Assembly: GCA_902599315.1 (NCBI GenBank)
Contig: CACKEY010000006.1
Span: forward strand, 1-64,000
Direction: 5' to 3'
DNA from: an uncultured SAR86 cluster bacterium
Lineage (GTDB): Bacteria; Pseudomonadota; Gammaproteobacteria; Magnimaribacterales; D2472
Length of the DNA stretch: 64,000 nt
Shown here: positions 26,813 through 35,294 of the stretch, piece after piece
Position numbering within the stretch: position 1 is the first letter of the stretch
How the letters are laid out: every line of letters begins with the position of its first letter
Made by a program: the position numbers and the translations under genes
The notes under the pieces: model-generated
The model's database searches: none
What the model saw: only the letters and a program-made list of their open reading frames with translations
What the model was told of the DNA's origin: nothing

Positions 26813-27541
26813 ATGAAAAATTCAGAAACATATTTTCGAAATTTTGAATCTATTGATTATGATAAAAAATCAATTCTTTTTATTGCCGGTGCCGGTATGG
26901 ATCACAGATTAGTTAGATCACTTAAGCTGCCCGATGCAGAGTTTAATAAACCATTAATTATTGATTTACCTGGACACGGGGACTCAAAAGGCACTTCTAG
27001 CAATACCATTGAGTCCTATAGTAAGTTCTTAATTGAATGTTTAGAAAGCTATGATTTTAATAAATTGAGTTTATGCGGTCACAGTATGGGTGGATTAATT
27101 GCTCTTGAGATGGCGATGCAAAAAAACTTTTCAGTTCAATCTATTATTTTAGTCAACAGTATTTATCCAACAAGAGTTGCTGAGCCACTGCTTGCTAAAG
27201 CAAAAGCCAGCAATGGTGGCGCAGCTGATTTTATTATTAAATATGGACTTTACAAAAGGCTCTTAGGAATAAAAAATGCATTTTCGGATGAAGATGATCT
27301 AGTAATGCTAGATGATTTAGAGGCATGTAATAGCTACCAATTGGATTTAAATGTTATTAAAGATCTAGAAATTCCAATATCTATAATCCTAGGAAGCAAA
27401 GATAAGTTGGTTGATTTAAAGGCCGTTGAATCATTTGCAAATACAGTGCCTTGTAAAACTCACACTGTTGAAGAAGCAGGGCATTTCCTATTTTTTGAGC
27501 AACCCAATGAGCTTAGTAAACTAATTGCTCAAGTTGCTTAA
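26813..27541 (+). CDS. Alpha/beta hydrolase
   Basis: A 242-residue alpha/beta-hydrolase-fold protein, probably an esterase or similar. Seen: the oxyanion-region SILFIAGAGMDHRLVR, the turn DLPGHGDSKG, the nucleophile elbow LCGHSMGGLIAL with Ser91, the acid-bearing stretch ISIILGSKDKLVD (Asp), and the terminal EEAGHFLFFEQP (catalytic His). No signal peptide, so it is cytoplasmic. It has almost no gap from tRNA-Val and no promoter of its own visible, so it is likely on the tRNA transcript. It ends nine bases from a convergent transporter gene. Substrate unknown. Confidence 0.85.
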   Translation: MKNSETYFRNFESIDYDKKSILFIAGAGMDHRLVRSLKLPDAEFNKPLIIDLPGHGDSKGTSSNTIESYSKFLIECLESYDFNKLSLCGHSMGGLIALEMAMQKNFSVQSIILVNSIYPTRVAEPLLAKAKASNGGAADFIIKYGLYKRLLGIKNAFSDEDDLVMLDDLEACNSYQLDLNVIKDLEIPISIILGSKDKLVDLKAVESFANTVPCKTHTVEEAGHFLFFEQPNELSKLIAQVA

Positions 27542-27549
27542 TAATTAGC

Positions 27550-29316
27550 CTAAGTCCATACAAATAAAATCATTGGAATTGAAATGGCAACAATGACACA
27601 TTCCAATGGCAGACCCAAACGCCAATAATCTCCAAATTTATAGTTACCAGGAGCCATCACCAAAGTATTGCATTGATGCCCAATCGGCGATAAAAATGCA
27701 CAACTTGCCCCAACAGCTACTGCCATTAAAAAGGGTTCAACCGGCTGTCCTACTTGAAGAGCAAGATTTGCTGCAATAGGAGCCATGATCACAGCAGTTG
27801 CAGCATTATTCACAATATCTGATACAAACATTGTGATCACCAAGATCATCAAGATTAACCACGGTAGAGCCATGCCATCAGTAGTTGAAGATATGAAATT
27901 GGCTATATTTAATGAAATTCCTGAAGTCTCGAGCGCCTGCCCAACAGGAATCATAGCTGCCAGCATAACAACAACAGGCCATTCAATGTTTCTATAAAGA
28001 TTGCCGTTTAGAACTCTTATTGAAATAAAAGCTATAACACATAGTAAGAAGGCGACAACAATATCCACGACATTAAACGCAGTTAGACCTATTGCTAAAC
28101 CAAAGAAGACCAAGCTTTTTAAAAGGCGGCTCCTGCTTGGAATGGTCTGAAGATCTCTTTCCATAAGAGGCATTAATCCTAAATGTTTAATACGTTCTTT
28201 GACACCCTCATCATCAATTGTTCTGACTCCTAACAACAAGACGTCTCCAACTTTAAATGCCTCCCTAGCTAGCCTTGTTCTGAATTTTGCACCTTGTCTC
28301 CACAAGCCAAGCAAGGCCAAATCTTCTGATGCAAGTCTTTTAAGAAATTCATGCTTTCGTCCAATCAGTCTTGAGCCAGCTGTTACCATGACTTCAATTT
28401 CTGCCAGATCAGATTCTTTGACTGTTACCAAATCATCTGCAATTTCAAATCCTAAAGCTTCTTGAATTTTAGAAATATCATCAGGAGAGGTTTTTATTAC
28501 TAAAGTTTGTCCAGGTTGAATTTTTCTACCCATCGAAACTCTTGATACGCTTCCACTCTCATTAACTAAACCAAGCACTTCAGTCTCTTGCCCTGAAATC
28601 TTTTTAATTTCAGACAGTCTCATTCCAATTGCTTTGCTGTCTTCCTTGACCCTAACTTCAAAAAGATAGTTTTTTAGATCAATAAGTCTTGTTGCATCGT
28701 TGGTGTTTTCTCTAACCTTTACCAGCTTAAATCCAATTACTGCAATGAATATAACGCCCAGTATGCTTACCGCAAGACCAACGAATGAATAGTCAAAGAA
28801 ATTAAACGCCACACCTGTGTAATCTTGTCTATACTGCGCAATGATAATGTTAGGAGGAGTACCAATAACAGTATTCATTCCTCCAAGGATGCTGGCAAAA
28901 GCTAATGGCATAAGAAATTTTGAAGGATTCCACTCCATTTTTTGACACAATGAAAGAGTGATTGGCAATAACAATGCCATGGCACCAATGTTGTTCATAA
29001 ACGAAGACAAAAACGCCGCAACTATCATGATTAATATCAGATATTGATTTTCGCCCAAAGTAAGTCGAGAGATAAAATTACCAGCTAAACTAACCATTCC
29101 AGCCTCTTGCAAGCCTCTGCTGATTAAAAGGACTAAAGCCACCGTAATGACAGCTGGGTGTCCAAAGCCAGAAAAGGCACTTTCTGCAGGCACAACTCCA
29201 AATAAAACTAATGCTGCAAGACATACAAGAGTAACAGCGTCATATCGCCACTTTCCCCAAATAAGTAGACCTATCAAAACAACTATGGTTAACGCAAGAA
29301 TCGTTTGATCAGTCAT
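27550..29316 (-). CDS. SLC13/DASS-family anion transporter with two TrkA-C domains
   Basis: A 588-residue inner-membrane carrier of the divalent-anion:Na+ symporter group, transporting sulfate, phosphate or dicarboxylates. The membrane part is split by a cytoplasmic insert at about residues 200-380 with two RCK_C (TrkA-C) regulatory domains (IGMRLSEIKKISGQE...VSRVSMGRKIQPGQTL and IEVMVTAGSRLIGRKHEFLK...FKVGDVLLLG). The transporter motifs FMNNIGAMALLLPI, GGMNTVIGTPPNI and GASCAFLSPIGHQCNTLVMAPGNYKFGDYW are typical of this family, which includes sulfate transporters. The substrate is not fixed. Confidence 0.9.
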   Translation of the reverse strand: MTDQTILALTIVVLIGLLIWGKWRYDAVTLVCLAALVLFGVVPAESAFSGFGHPAVITVALVLLISRGLQEAGMVSLAGNFISRLTLGENQYLILIMIVAAFLSSFMNNIGAMALLLPITLSLCQKMEWNPSKFLMPLAFASILGGMNTVIGTPPNIIIAQYRQDYTGVAFNFFDYSFVGLAVSILGVIFIAVIGFKLVKVRENTNDATRLIDLKNYLFEVRVKEDSKAIGMRLSEIKKISGQETEVLGLVNESGSVSRVSMGRKIQPGQTLVIKTSPDDISKIQEALGFEIADDLVTVKESDLAEIEVMVTAGSRLIGRKHEFLKRLASEDLALLGLWRQGAKFRTRLAREAFKVGDVLLLGVRTIDDEGVKERIKHLGLMPLMERDLQTIPSRSRLLKSLVFFGLAIGLTAFNVVDIVVAFLLCVIAFISIRVLNGNLYRNIEWPVVVMLAAMIPVGQALETSGISLNIANFISSTTDGMALPWLILMILVITMFVSDIVNNAATAVIMAPIAANLALQVGQPVEPFLMAVAVGASCAFLSPIGHQCNTLVMAPGNYKFGDYWRLGLPLECVIVAISIPMILFVWT

Positions 29317-29443
29317 GTCTAACTTTTACACCCTTAATGTGAAACGTCTAAGGATATCCTAACAAAAAAACTTAAGATGTATTTATTATTTGAGTCTATA
29401 GATAAGAATTTTTTATATCTGTCACACAAGTTATACTGACCCA

Positions 29444-30472
29444 ATGAAAAGATTACTGGATATTACGAATAATTTATTTGGGTTAGTCATTGCTCTAAAT
29501 ATTTTTCATCAAATCGTCTCAAGCACAGGGTATCTTTCTATAAGCATTCCGATCATAAAAGTACTTTACTGGGTGTCAATGATCATTTTTGTAATAGAAT
29601 TACTACTTCGAATTGGTAGTGAAAAAAAACTCTCTTTTTTAATTTCGATCGATACCCTTGTTCTAATTAATCAACTTTTTTTTTCTGTGTATGATTTAAG
29701 AATTTTAAGATTATTCAGACTATTCGATATTTTCAGCCAATCCAGGTTTTTATTACCCACAAATACTCTCATAAAGACAATTGTTAAACAAAAAAATGCT
29801 TTGCTGGGATCACAGATTATGGTGATCTCAATATTATTAATTGTTTCAACATTTATCTATTTTCTTGAATCAGCTGTCCAGCCGGAAGTTTTTGGCAGCA
29901 TACCCTCAACAATGTGGTGGGGTATAGCAACTCTTACAACTGTTGGCTATGGAGATGTAGTCCCAATGACAGATTTAGGTAAGTTATTGGCAAGCTTTAC
30001 GATGCTAGTAGGCATTGGTATGTTTGCACTGCCGGCAGCAATTCTAGCCTCTGCATACTATGAGGAAATTCAAAAGAAAAACTTTTTGGTCAGCTTTGAG
30101 GCTATTGCTTCTGTACCATTATTTCAGGAGCTCCCAATTGGAGCTGTAGGAAAAATTAATGAAAAACTACAAGTAATTCTTTTGGCAGAGCATGAAACAA
30201 TATTTTCAAAAGGTGACGAGGCTGACTCTATGTTTATTATTGAATATGGCAAAGTCAAAGTTGAAATAGACAATCCAGTTTACTTAGTAGCAGGAGATTT
30301 TTTTGGAGAGATGGGTTTGCTAGGTAATGCACCTCGAAATGCGACCATTACAGCAGCAGACGATACAAAATTACTTGAGTTAACAAAAGCAGATTTAGAG
30401 GAACTATCAGAAGAACATCCAGGGCTGTTCAAAGAATTAGAGTTAAGCGCTTCTTCAAGAACTTCTAGTTAA
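29444..30472 (+). CDS. Cyclic-nucleotide-gated potassium channel (MloK1/SthK-like)
   Basis: A 342-residue tetrameric-type channel of the inner membrane. Six transmembrane segments with an S4-like arginine ladder (YDLRILRLFRLF), then a K+ filter TTVGYGD (residues 165-171) in IATLTTVGYGDVVP. A cytoplasmic cyclic-nucleotide-binding domain fills residues 215-335, with the phosphate-binding cassette GDFFGEMGLL...PRNATITA: Glu289 and Arg298, the residues that contact the ribose and phosphate of cAMP, are both present. Length and layout match bacterial CNG channels. An adenylate cyclase lies 2 kb downstream on the other strand, so cAMP from it is a reasonable ligand (inference). Confidence 0.9.
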   Translation: MKRLLDITNNLFGLVIALNIFHQIVSSTGYLSISIPIIKVLYWVSMIIFVIELLLRIGSEKKLSFLISIDTLVLINQLFFSVYDLRILRLFRLFDIFSQSRFLLPTNTLIKTIVKQKNALLGSQIMVISILLIVSTFIYFLESAVQPEVFGSIPSTMWWGIATLTTVGYGDVVPMTDLGKLLASFTMLVGIGMFALPAAILASAYYEEIQKKNFLVSFEAIASVPLFQELPIGAVGKINEKLQVILLAEHETIFSKGDEADSMFIIEYGKVKVEIDNPVYLVAGDFFGEMGLLGNAPRNATITAADDTKLLELTKADLEELSEEHPGLFKELELSASSRTSS

Positions 30473-31635
30473 TCATCGCCCTTATCAGGGGCAGCAGAAT
30501 GAGAAATATCTTTTGATTTTAAACCATCTGAAGAATATTCAGATATATCTAATGGATCTGTGTTTTCGACGTAAACCGAAGTAGAAGGGTAAGCAAATTC
30601 AGAACCATTGCTACGCACTATTTTAATTATTTCAAAAATTAGATTTTGTTTTATTTTAGAAAAATCAGTTAGTCCAACAGGGTCTGTATAACATAAAACA
30701 CGCAGATCAATGGAGCTTGAAGCTAGCTCTTCAGTTCTGGCAAATGACTCTTGGCCAGGATTGATTGCAAATTCTTCAGAAGTATTGATGAAGGTTGAAA
30801 TCTCCTCACAAATTGTTGCTAGCTGCTCTTGGGTGGTTGAATAGATCAAGTTTATCGTCCAGCTGATTCTTCGATACTCCATGTTGCCATGATTGATAAC
30901 CTTTACATCGGAAAGATCTTTATTAGGAACAAGCATTGGAGCCGTATCAAACATTCTGACTAAAGTTGATCGAAAGCCTATATCTTCAACTATGCCATGC
31001 AACGAGCCAGGAACTTCAATTCGATCACCTGGCTGAAATCTATTTTCACCAATAATTAAAAGACCTGAGATTAAATTTTTAAATAAATCTTGCGCACCAA
31101 GCGCTACAGCCACTGAAAACAACCCAAGCCCTGCGACTAGGGGACCAATCTGTATGCCAAAAATATCTAAGATAATCCCAAGACCAATGATCCAAATAAT
31201 GATTCGCGCAGCTCTTTCAAGCCACATGGTCATGGATCTAGTTAAAACCGAACTAGAGGTAAAAATTTGAAAAACTGGAGCAATACTATTAGCCAAGGCA
31301 CTAAAAATTGTAAAGGCTATCATGGCTTTAACAAGATTAGTTGCAAAGGTATCAGCAACGCCCGATAAAGGTAGATAAACCGTTATGAAATAAAGAGCAA
31401 CCGTTATAGGTATATAGCCCAAGGGTTTTTTTAAAGATTCTAAAAGTACATCGTCAATCTCTGAGTCAGTATTGGCGGTGAGAGTTTCCAACCATTTTAA
31501 TACCCTGCCAACGAAAAATGCTCTCCCAATTGCGCCAGCTATAAATATCAACAAAGAAACAATAATTTCTGTGATACCAATGCCTAGGAAACCTTCATCC
31601 CAAACATTCATAATAATCTCTGTTAATCCTTCCAT
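30469..31635 (-). CDS. MscS-family mechanosensitive channel
   Basis: A 388-residue inner-membrane channel that opens under membrane tension or acts in osmotic relief. Three or more transmembrane segments are followed by the pore helix and beta domain signature GLGLFSVAVALGAQDLFKNLISGLLIIGENRFQPGDRIEVPG. The C-terminal cytoplasmic domain has the family repeat NEST (SWTINLIYSTTQEQL). The stop overlaps the convergent CNG channel by four bases at a TTAA. The start overlaps the upstream barrel gene by 13 bases, so MscS, barrel protein and cyclase form one operon. Confidence 0.9.
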   Translation of the reverse strand: MEGLTEIIMNVWDEGFLGIGITEIIVSLLIFIAGAIGRAFFVGRVLKWLETLTANTDSEIDDVLLESLKKPLGYIPITVALYFITVYLPLSGVADTFATNLVKAMIAFTIFSALANSIAPVFQIFTSSSVLTRSMTMWLERAARIIIWIIGLGIILDIFGIQIGPLVAGLGLFSVAVALGAQDLFKNLISGLLIIGENRFQPGDRIEVPGSLHGIVEDIGFRSTLVRMFDTAPMLVPNKDLSDVKVINHGNMEYRRISWTINLIYSTTQEQLATICEEISTFINTSEEFAINPGQESFARTEELASSSIDLRVLCYTDPVGLTDFSKIKQNLIFEIIKIVRSNGSEFAYPSTSVYVENTDPLDISEYSSDGLKSKDISHSAAPDKGDD

Positions 31636-32396
31636 ACTTCACTCAAATTATATGAAAACATCGTTGAAATAGACTCATCTGATTTCTCTGCCAGCATCGG
31701 TGGATCCGAGTCGTGAAATGATGAATATTGCAACATTATTTTAAAATCTTTATTTACCTTAAAATCTATGGCTAGAATCATACTTGTTTTGTAGTCATTC
31801 TCAAAATCATCAAGACTTGGTTGAAAATAGATTGTTGGATTAAAAGAAATATTTTCAGCTAATTCAAAAATATTGTGAAGATAAAAACCAAGGCGATCTG
31901 TCTGCATAGATTTTCCCGCAAGATCTGTCTCATCTTCGCCCAATAAACCGGCGCCAAATCGAGCAGTTTTTGACAGCTCATACCTTAATCCACCACCAAA
32001 CACCGATCTTTTTTTATAATTTCGAAAGGGGTTTTCACTGTACTGAGCAAAGATTTCCCAATTAACTTGCTCCTTCCCAACTAAAATGTATCTGCCGTGC
32101 ATGAAGGTTGATTCATCCATGGTAATTTCATTAGATTTTCTCTCACTTTGCTGCAGAATAAGAAAAGACTCTGCATTTTCAGAGTTATTATCAAACCTGA
32201 GTTGAAGTGAGTAATAGTCTCTGTCTCTGTTTCCTCTAGATGCATCAAGACTAGCTGAAATACTAGTAAAAAATCCTATTTCTCCTTCTCGTCTTAAATC
32301 TTCAATGTTTACAATAGCTTGTGTTAGAACGTTTGAAGACAAGGCACTAAAAACAGCAACAAAGATAAATTGAAGCTTATTTATTTTGTGCAACAT
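31623..32396 (-). CDS. Predicted outer-membrane beta-barrel protein
   Basis: A 257-residue exported protein with no clear family. The start at 32396 is chosen because it opens a signal peptide (MLHKINKLQFIFVAVFSALSSNVLTQA); the frame also runs to 32441. The mature part has alternating polar and hydrophobic stretches with aromatic ends (IGFFTSISASLDAS, DYYSLQLRFDN, SVFGGGLRYELSKTARFGAG, SFNPTIYFQPSLDD, FKIMLQYSSFHDSD), like a small barrel of DUF481 type. It overlaps the cyclase stop by 20 bases and MscS by 13 bases. Its presence in a cyclase-MscS operon suggests envelope sensing, which is inference. Confidence 0.55.
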   Translation of the reverse strand: MLHKINKLQFIFVAVFSALSSNVLTQAIVNIEDLRREGEIGFFTSISASLDASRGNRDRDYYSLQLRFDNNSENAESFLILQQSERKSNEITMDESTFMHGRYILVGKEQVNWEIFAQYSENPFRNYKKRSVFGGGLRYELSKTARFGAGLLGEDETDLAGKSMQTDRLGFYLHNIFELAENISFNPTIYFQPSLDDFENDYKTSMILAIDFKVNKDFKIMLQYSSFHDSDPPMLAEKSDESISTMFSYNLSEVWKD

Positions 32397-34560
32397 AGAC
32401 TCCCTCCCATCCAGCAGGCGGCGGATTAGTTGTAAATTCATCTATCCTTAATTTCATATGCTCGTAGTATAGTTCAAGCTCTTTAGATGATGAGATTAAT
32501 TCATTGATTAAAATCTTGGCTTGCTCCCAGTCTTGAGAACGATATTTATCCAAGAAATTCATATGTTTTGTCAGGCAATCATTGGTTAATTTTGCATTTG
32601 ATTCAAAACACGTAAAAATTGTTTCTGCAGTTGTCTTACCTTTAACTGCAATTTTATCTATTTCAATGATTTGAAAAGCAGAATTATTTAAAAAAGTATT
32701 TTCTCCGATGATCATGCTCAGTCCGTAGTTAGATGACTGACTTTCAAGTCTAGAAGCTAGATTTACAGCGTCGCCTAATACCGTATAGTCAAAGCGCTTG
32801 TCTGATCCCATGTTCCCAACAATGCATTCTCCAGAATTAATGCCAATGCCTATTTCCAACTTGAAATTTAGACTATCTTTCATCTCTTCGTTTAATTGAG
32901 ACAAAGCTTTATTCATAGCATGAGCTGCCTTAATGGCTAATTCGCGGTGGTCAAGTTGATCAGTAGGTGCATTCCAAAAGGCCATAATGCAATCACCCAT
33001 GTATTTATCTATGGTGCCACCATGATCCAAAATTGCATTTGATAAGACGGTAAGTAAACGGTTAATGAGTTGCGTAAGAGCTTCAGGATCATCTTTGTAT
33101 TGCTCTGAAATTTTGGTGAAACCTCTTATGTCAGAAAATAAAAAAGTCATCTCTTTTCTTTCCCCCCCAAGAACCAATGCATCGCTTGATTCAGCTAAGC
33201 GATTGACCATTTCTGGAGATAAGTATTGCGCAAAGGCGCCTCTGACTCGACTGCGCTCAAATTCAGTGAACAAGAAATTAAAGAAAGTAACGGCTACATA
33301 TACAATTAATGAAATGATTAAGGGTGAAATTGGGTCTACCAAAAACAGTTTAGATTTAAAGAAATAGTAGCTTGAACCAATAATCCCACCAGAGCCCACA
33401 ACAAATACACTTAATCCTCCAATCGGGCCTAAAGCTTGGATGGCAAGAGTGATAAGTAAAGCCAAAACTAATCCAGTAATAAACTCTGCTCCAAATAACC
33501 AATCTGGTCTTTGTAAAAATTCATTAGCAAAGATTTGTTGAATAAATTGAGCAATGACAGTTACTCCAGGAATATTTTTTTCAATTGGAGTTGAGCGCAG
33601 GTCTAATAATCCAGAGGCTGAGGTTCCAACCAATGCAACTTTACCCTCAAAAAATTCTGGCTCAATAACTCCTGATAAGACATCAGCAGCTGAAACAGTC
33701 TGAATATTTTTTGATGGAGCAAAATAAATCCAAGCATTTCCGCTTGCAGAGGTTGGAATAGTTAGGGGGCCTAATTTGACATGATTGATGCCGGTTTGCG
33801 ATCCAAACGCTTCTTCGCTTGAGGCATTTGAAGATTTTATTTGATAAGTCGATGCCCCAATAGCAACTCTTGTGATTTCCAATGCAAGGCTTGGAATCAA
33901 TTGATCGCCAACTCTTTCAAAAGTAGGCAGTTGACGAACTATTGCATCATTGTTACCTATGCTCATTGACCCGATACCTTGGGCAGCATCTTCTAATGAC
34001 TCGATATTATCTTGAATGCCTAGATAGTTTGCAAGAAATTGTTTTGGATCATCGCCTTGAGTCACCAATCCATACTTATTGCTGACACTTAATGATTGAT
34101 TTTGATTACTCAAGGCTTGACCCAGCACAACTGTGCCGTGATTTGCAATGGCGTCTGCAAATAATTGATCATTGTTGGGAAGGGCATTTAATTCTTTGCT
34201 TAGAATTTCGTTTTCAGGATAAAGTGAAATTAAATTCTGTGGATTAGATCTATCAGGTTCAGCAAAGACTATATCAAAGCCCAAAGCTGCAGCTAAATAT
34301 GCTTGATTGGTTAATTCAGCTAAGGTATTCCGTGACCAAGGCCATTGACCAATTTGGGCAAGAGAATTGTCATCTATATCAATTATTACAACAGGATCTT
34401 CAGCATAAATATTTCTTGGCAAGATTCCTTGAAAAGTATCAAAAGAAAAATTTTGTAAGTTCGTAAAAATTTGTAAAGGATTTATTAAGGGTAAAAAGCT
34501 TATTAATACAGCAAAACCAAGGAGACCAAGTCTGGAATATTTTTTAAAGTTTTTTTTCAT
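32377..34560 (-). CDS. CHASE2-domain membrane adenylate cyclase
   Basis: A 727-residue sensor cyclase that makes cAMP from ATP. Layout: an N-terminal anchor (about residues 11-30), a periplasmic CHASE2 domain (about 40-340, with PVVIIDIDDNSLAQIGQWPW and GKVALVGTSASGLLDLRSTP), three transmembrane segments (about 355-435), then a class III cyclase domain (about 460-650). Metal-binding Asp477 lies in FLFSDIRGF and Asp523 (KYMGD) is also kept. Lys519 and Asp591 (DYTVLGDAVNLASR) are the adenine-selecting pair, and Asn600 and Arg604 complete the site, so it should be an adenylate rather than guanylate cyclase. A helical tail of about 80 residues follows. FecR-type proteins often sit near CHASE2 cyclases, as here. 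Confidence 0.9.
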   Translation of the reverse strand: MKKNFKKYSRLGLLGFAVLISFLPLINPLQIFTNLQNFSFDTFQGILPRNIYAEDPVVIIDIDDNSLAQIGQWPWSRNTLAELTNQAYLAAALGFDIVFAEPDRSNPQNLISLYPENEILSKELNALPNNDQLFADAIANHGTVVLGQALSNQNQSLSVSNKYGLVTQGDDPKQFLANYLGIQDNIESLEDAAQGIGSMSIGNNDAIVRQLPTFERVGDQLIPSLALEITRVAIGASTYQIKSSNASSEEAFGSQTGINHVKLGPLTIPTSASGNAWIYFAPSKNIQTVSAADVLSGVIEPEFFEGKVALVGTSASGLLDLRSTPIEKNIPGVTVIAQFIQQIFANEFLQRPDWLFGAEFITGLVLALLITLAIQALGPIGGLSVFVVGSGGIIGSSYYFFKSKLFLVDPISPLIISLIVYVAVTFFNFLFTEFERSRVRGAFAQYLSPEMVNRLAESSDALVLGGERKEMTFLFSDIRGFTKISEQYKDDPEALTQLINRLLTVLSNAILDHGGTIDKYMGDCIMAFWNAPTDQLDHRELAIKAAHAMNKALSQLNEEMKDSLNFKLEIGIGINSGECIVGNMGSDKRFDYTVLGDAVNLASRLESQSSNYGLSMIIGENTFLNNSAFQIIEIDKIAVKGKTTAETIFTCFESNAKLTNDCLTKHMNFLDKYRSQDWEQAKILINELISSSKELELYYEHMKLRIDEFTTNPPPAGWEGVYVAQNK

Positions 34561-34569
34561 ACTAAATCT

Positions 34570-35175
34570 TTATTCATTCACGTAATCAGCTACTTTTTGA
34601 AGGTATTTTTGCTGAGTTTTCTTTGTTAGATCTAAAAGGTTTACTGCAGTCATTAAATCATTAAAGACTTCAATTGATTTTCGCCCCCTGAGTAATTCTC
34701 GGAGAGCATTTTGATAGGTCCAATGAATATATAGTGACGCCATTTTAAAGTGGATGAGATTATTGTCATTTAAATTTGGCTCCTCTTTGAGTTCAATCGC
34801 ATTTTGCAGCCAATTTGAGCTAATAGGACGAGTCAATTTCCATGCCTCATTAATGCTCGAAGGATGTTGAATTAGCCAGTTTGCAGTATATTCGTCTTTG
34901 AATAAATCTATAGCAACGTACCAACCATAATAAATTTTAAAAAGATTAGATTTTTCTTTTTTTAATTCTCTTTCTAACTCAGCAGCTTCATCTAAAAGCA
35001 CTTGTATGATTGCTGCCTCATGAATCTCATCAAGGTTGTTAAAGTATCTGTAGAAGCTGCCATAAGCACAACCTGCTTCTTTTCCTATGCTAGTAACAGA
35101 TATTTTTTCTCCGTTATTCTTCAGAGCTATAAGCGCATTAATCATACTGTTTCTTGTGAGCTCTGACTTTTTCAT
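34570..35175 (-). CDS. TetR-family transcriptional regulator
   Basis: A 201-residue repressor-like protein. The start at 35175 is chosen because it places the helix-turn-helix near the N-terminus (MKKSELTRNSMINALIALK); the frame is open up to 35220. The DNA-binding helices are ISVTSIGKEAGCAYGSFYRYFNNLDEIHEAAI, the diagnostic TetR block with YGSFYRYF. The C-terminal part is helical with no recognised effector. It lies nine bases upstream of the CHASE2 cyclase and is divergent from the exporter gene. A palindrome in the intervening gap suggests it controls the exporter and giant protein and perhaps itself. Confidence 0.85.
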   Translation of the reverse strand: MKKSELTRNSMINALIALKNNGEKISVTSIGKEAGCAYGSFYRYFNNLDEIHEAAIIQVLLDEAAELERELKKEKSNLFKIYYGWYVAIDLFKDEYTANWLIQHPSSINEAWKLTRPISSNWLQNAIELKEEPNLNDNNLIHFKMASLYIHWTYQNALRELLRGRKSIEVFNDLMTAVNLLDLTKKTQQKYLQKVADYVNE

Positions 35176-35209
35176 ACAGCAATTATAACCCCATAGATAA
35201 ATGCGTCTC

Positions 35210-35254
35210 TGACATATCAATAAAAATGATATTTTGTCATTTATTACCTATAAT
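35210..35254. promoter_or_regulatory. Inverted repeat next to a -10 box between TetR and exporter genes
   Basis: TGACATATCA (35210-35219) is mirrored by TGATA (35227-35231) and TGTCA (35235-35239), an imperfect palindrome in the 119-base gap. It lies just upstream of a perfect TATAAT at 35249-35254, which faces the exporter gene starting at 35295. A TetR dimer bound here would cover the -35 region, so this is a candidate operator. Confidence 0.5.
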
Positions 35255-35294
35255 ACCGAATAATTTCAAGGAAATACTTAAGCTTAAAATTTAA

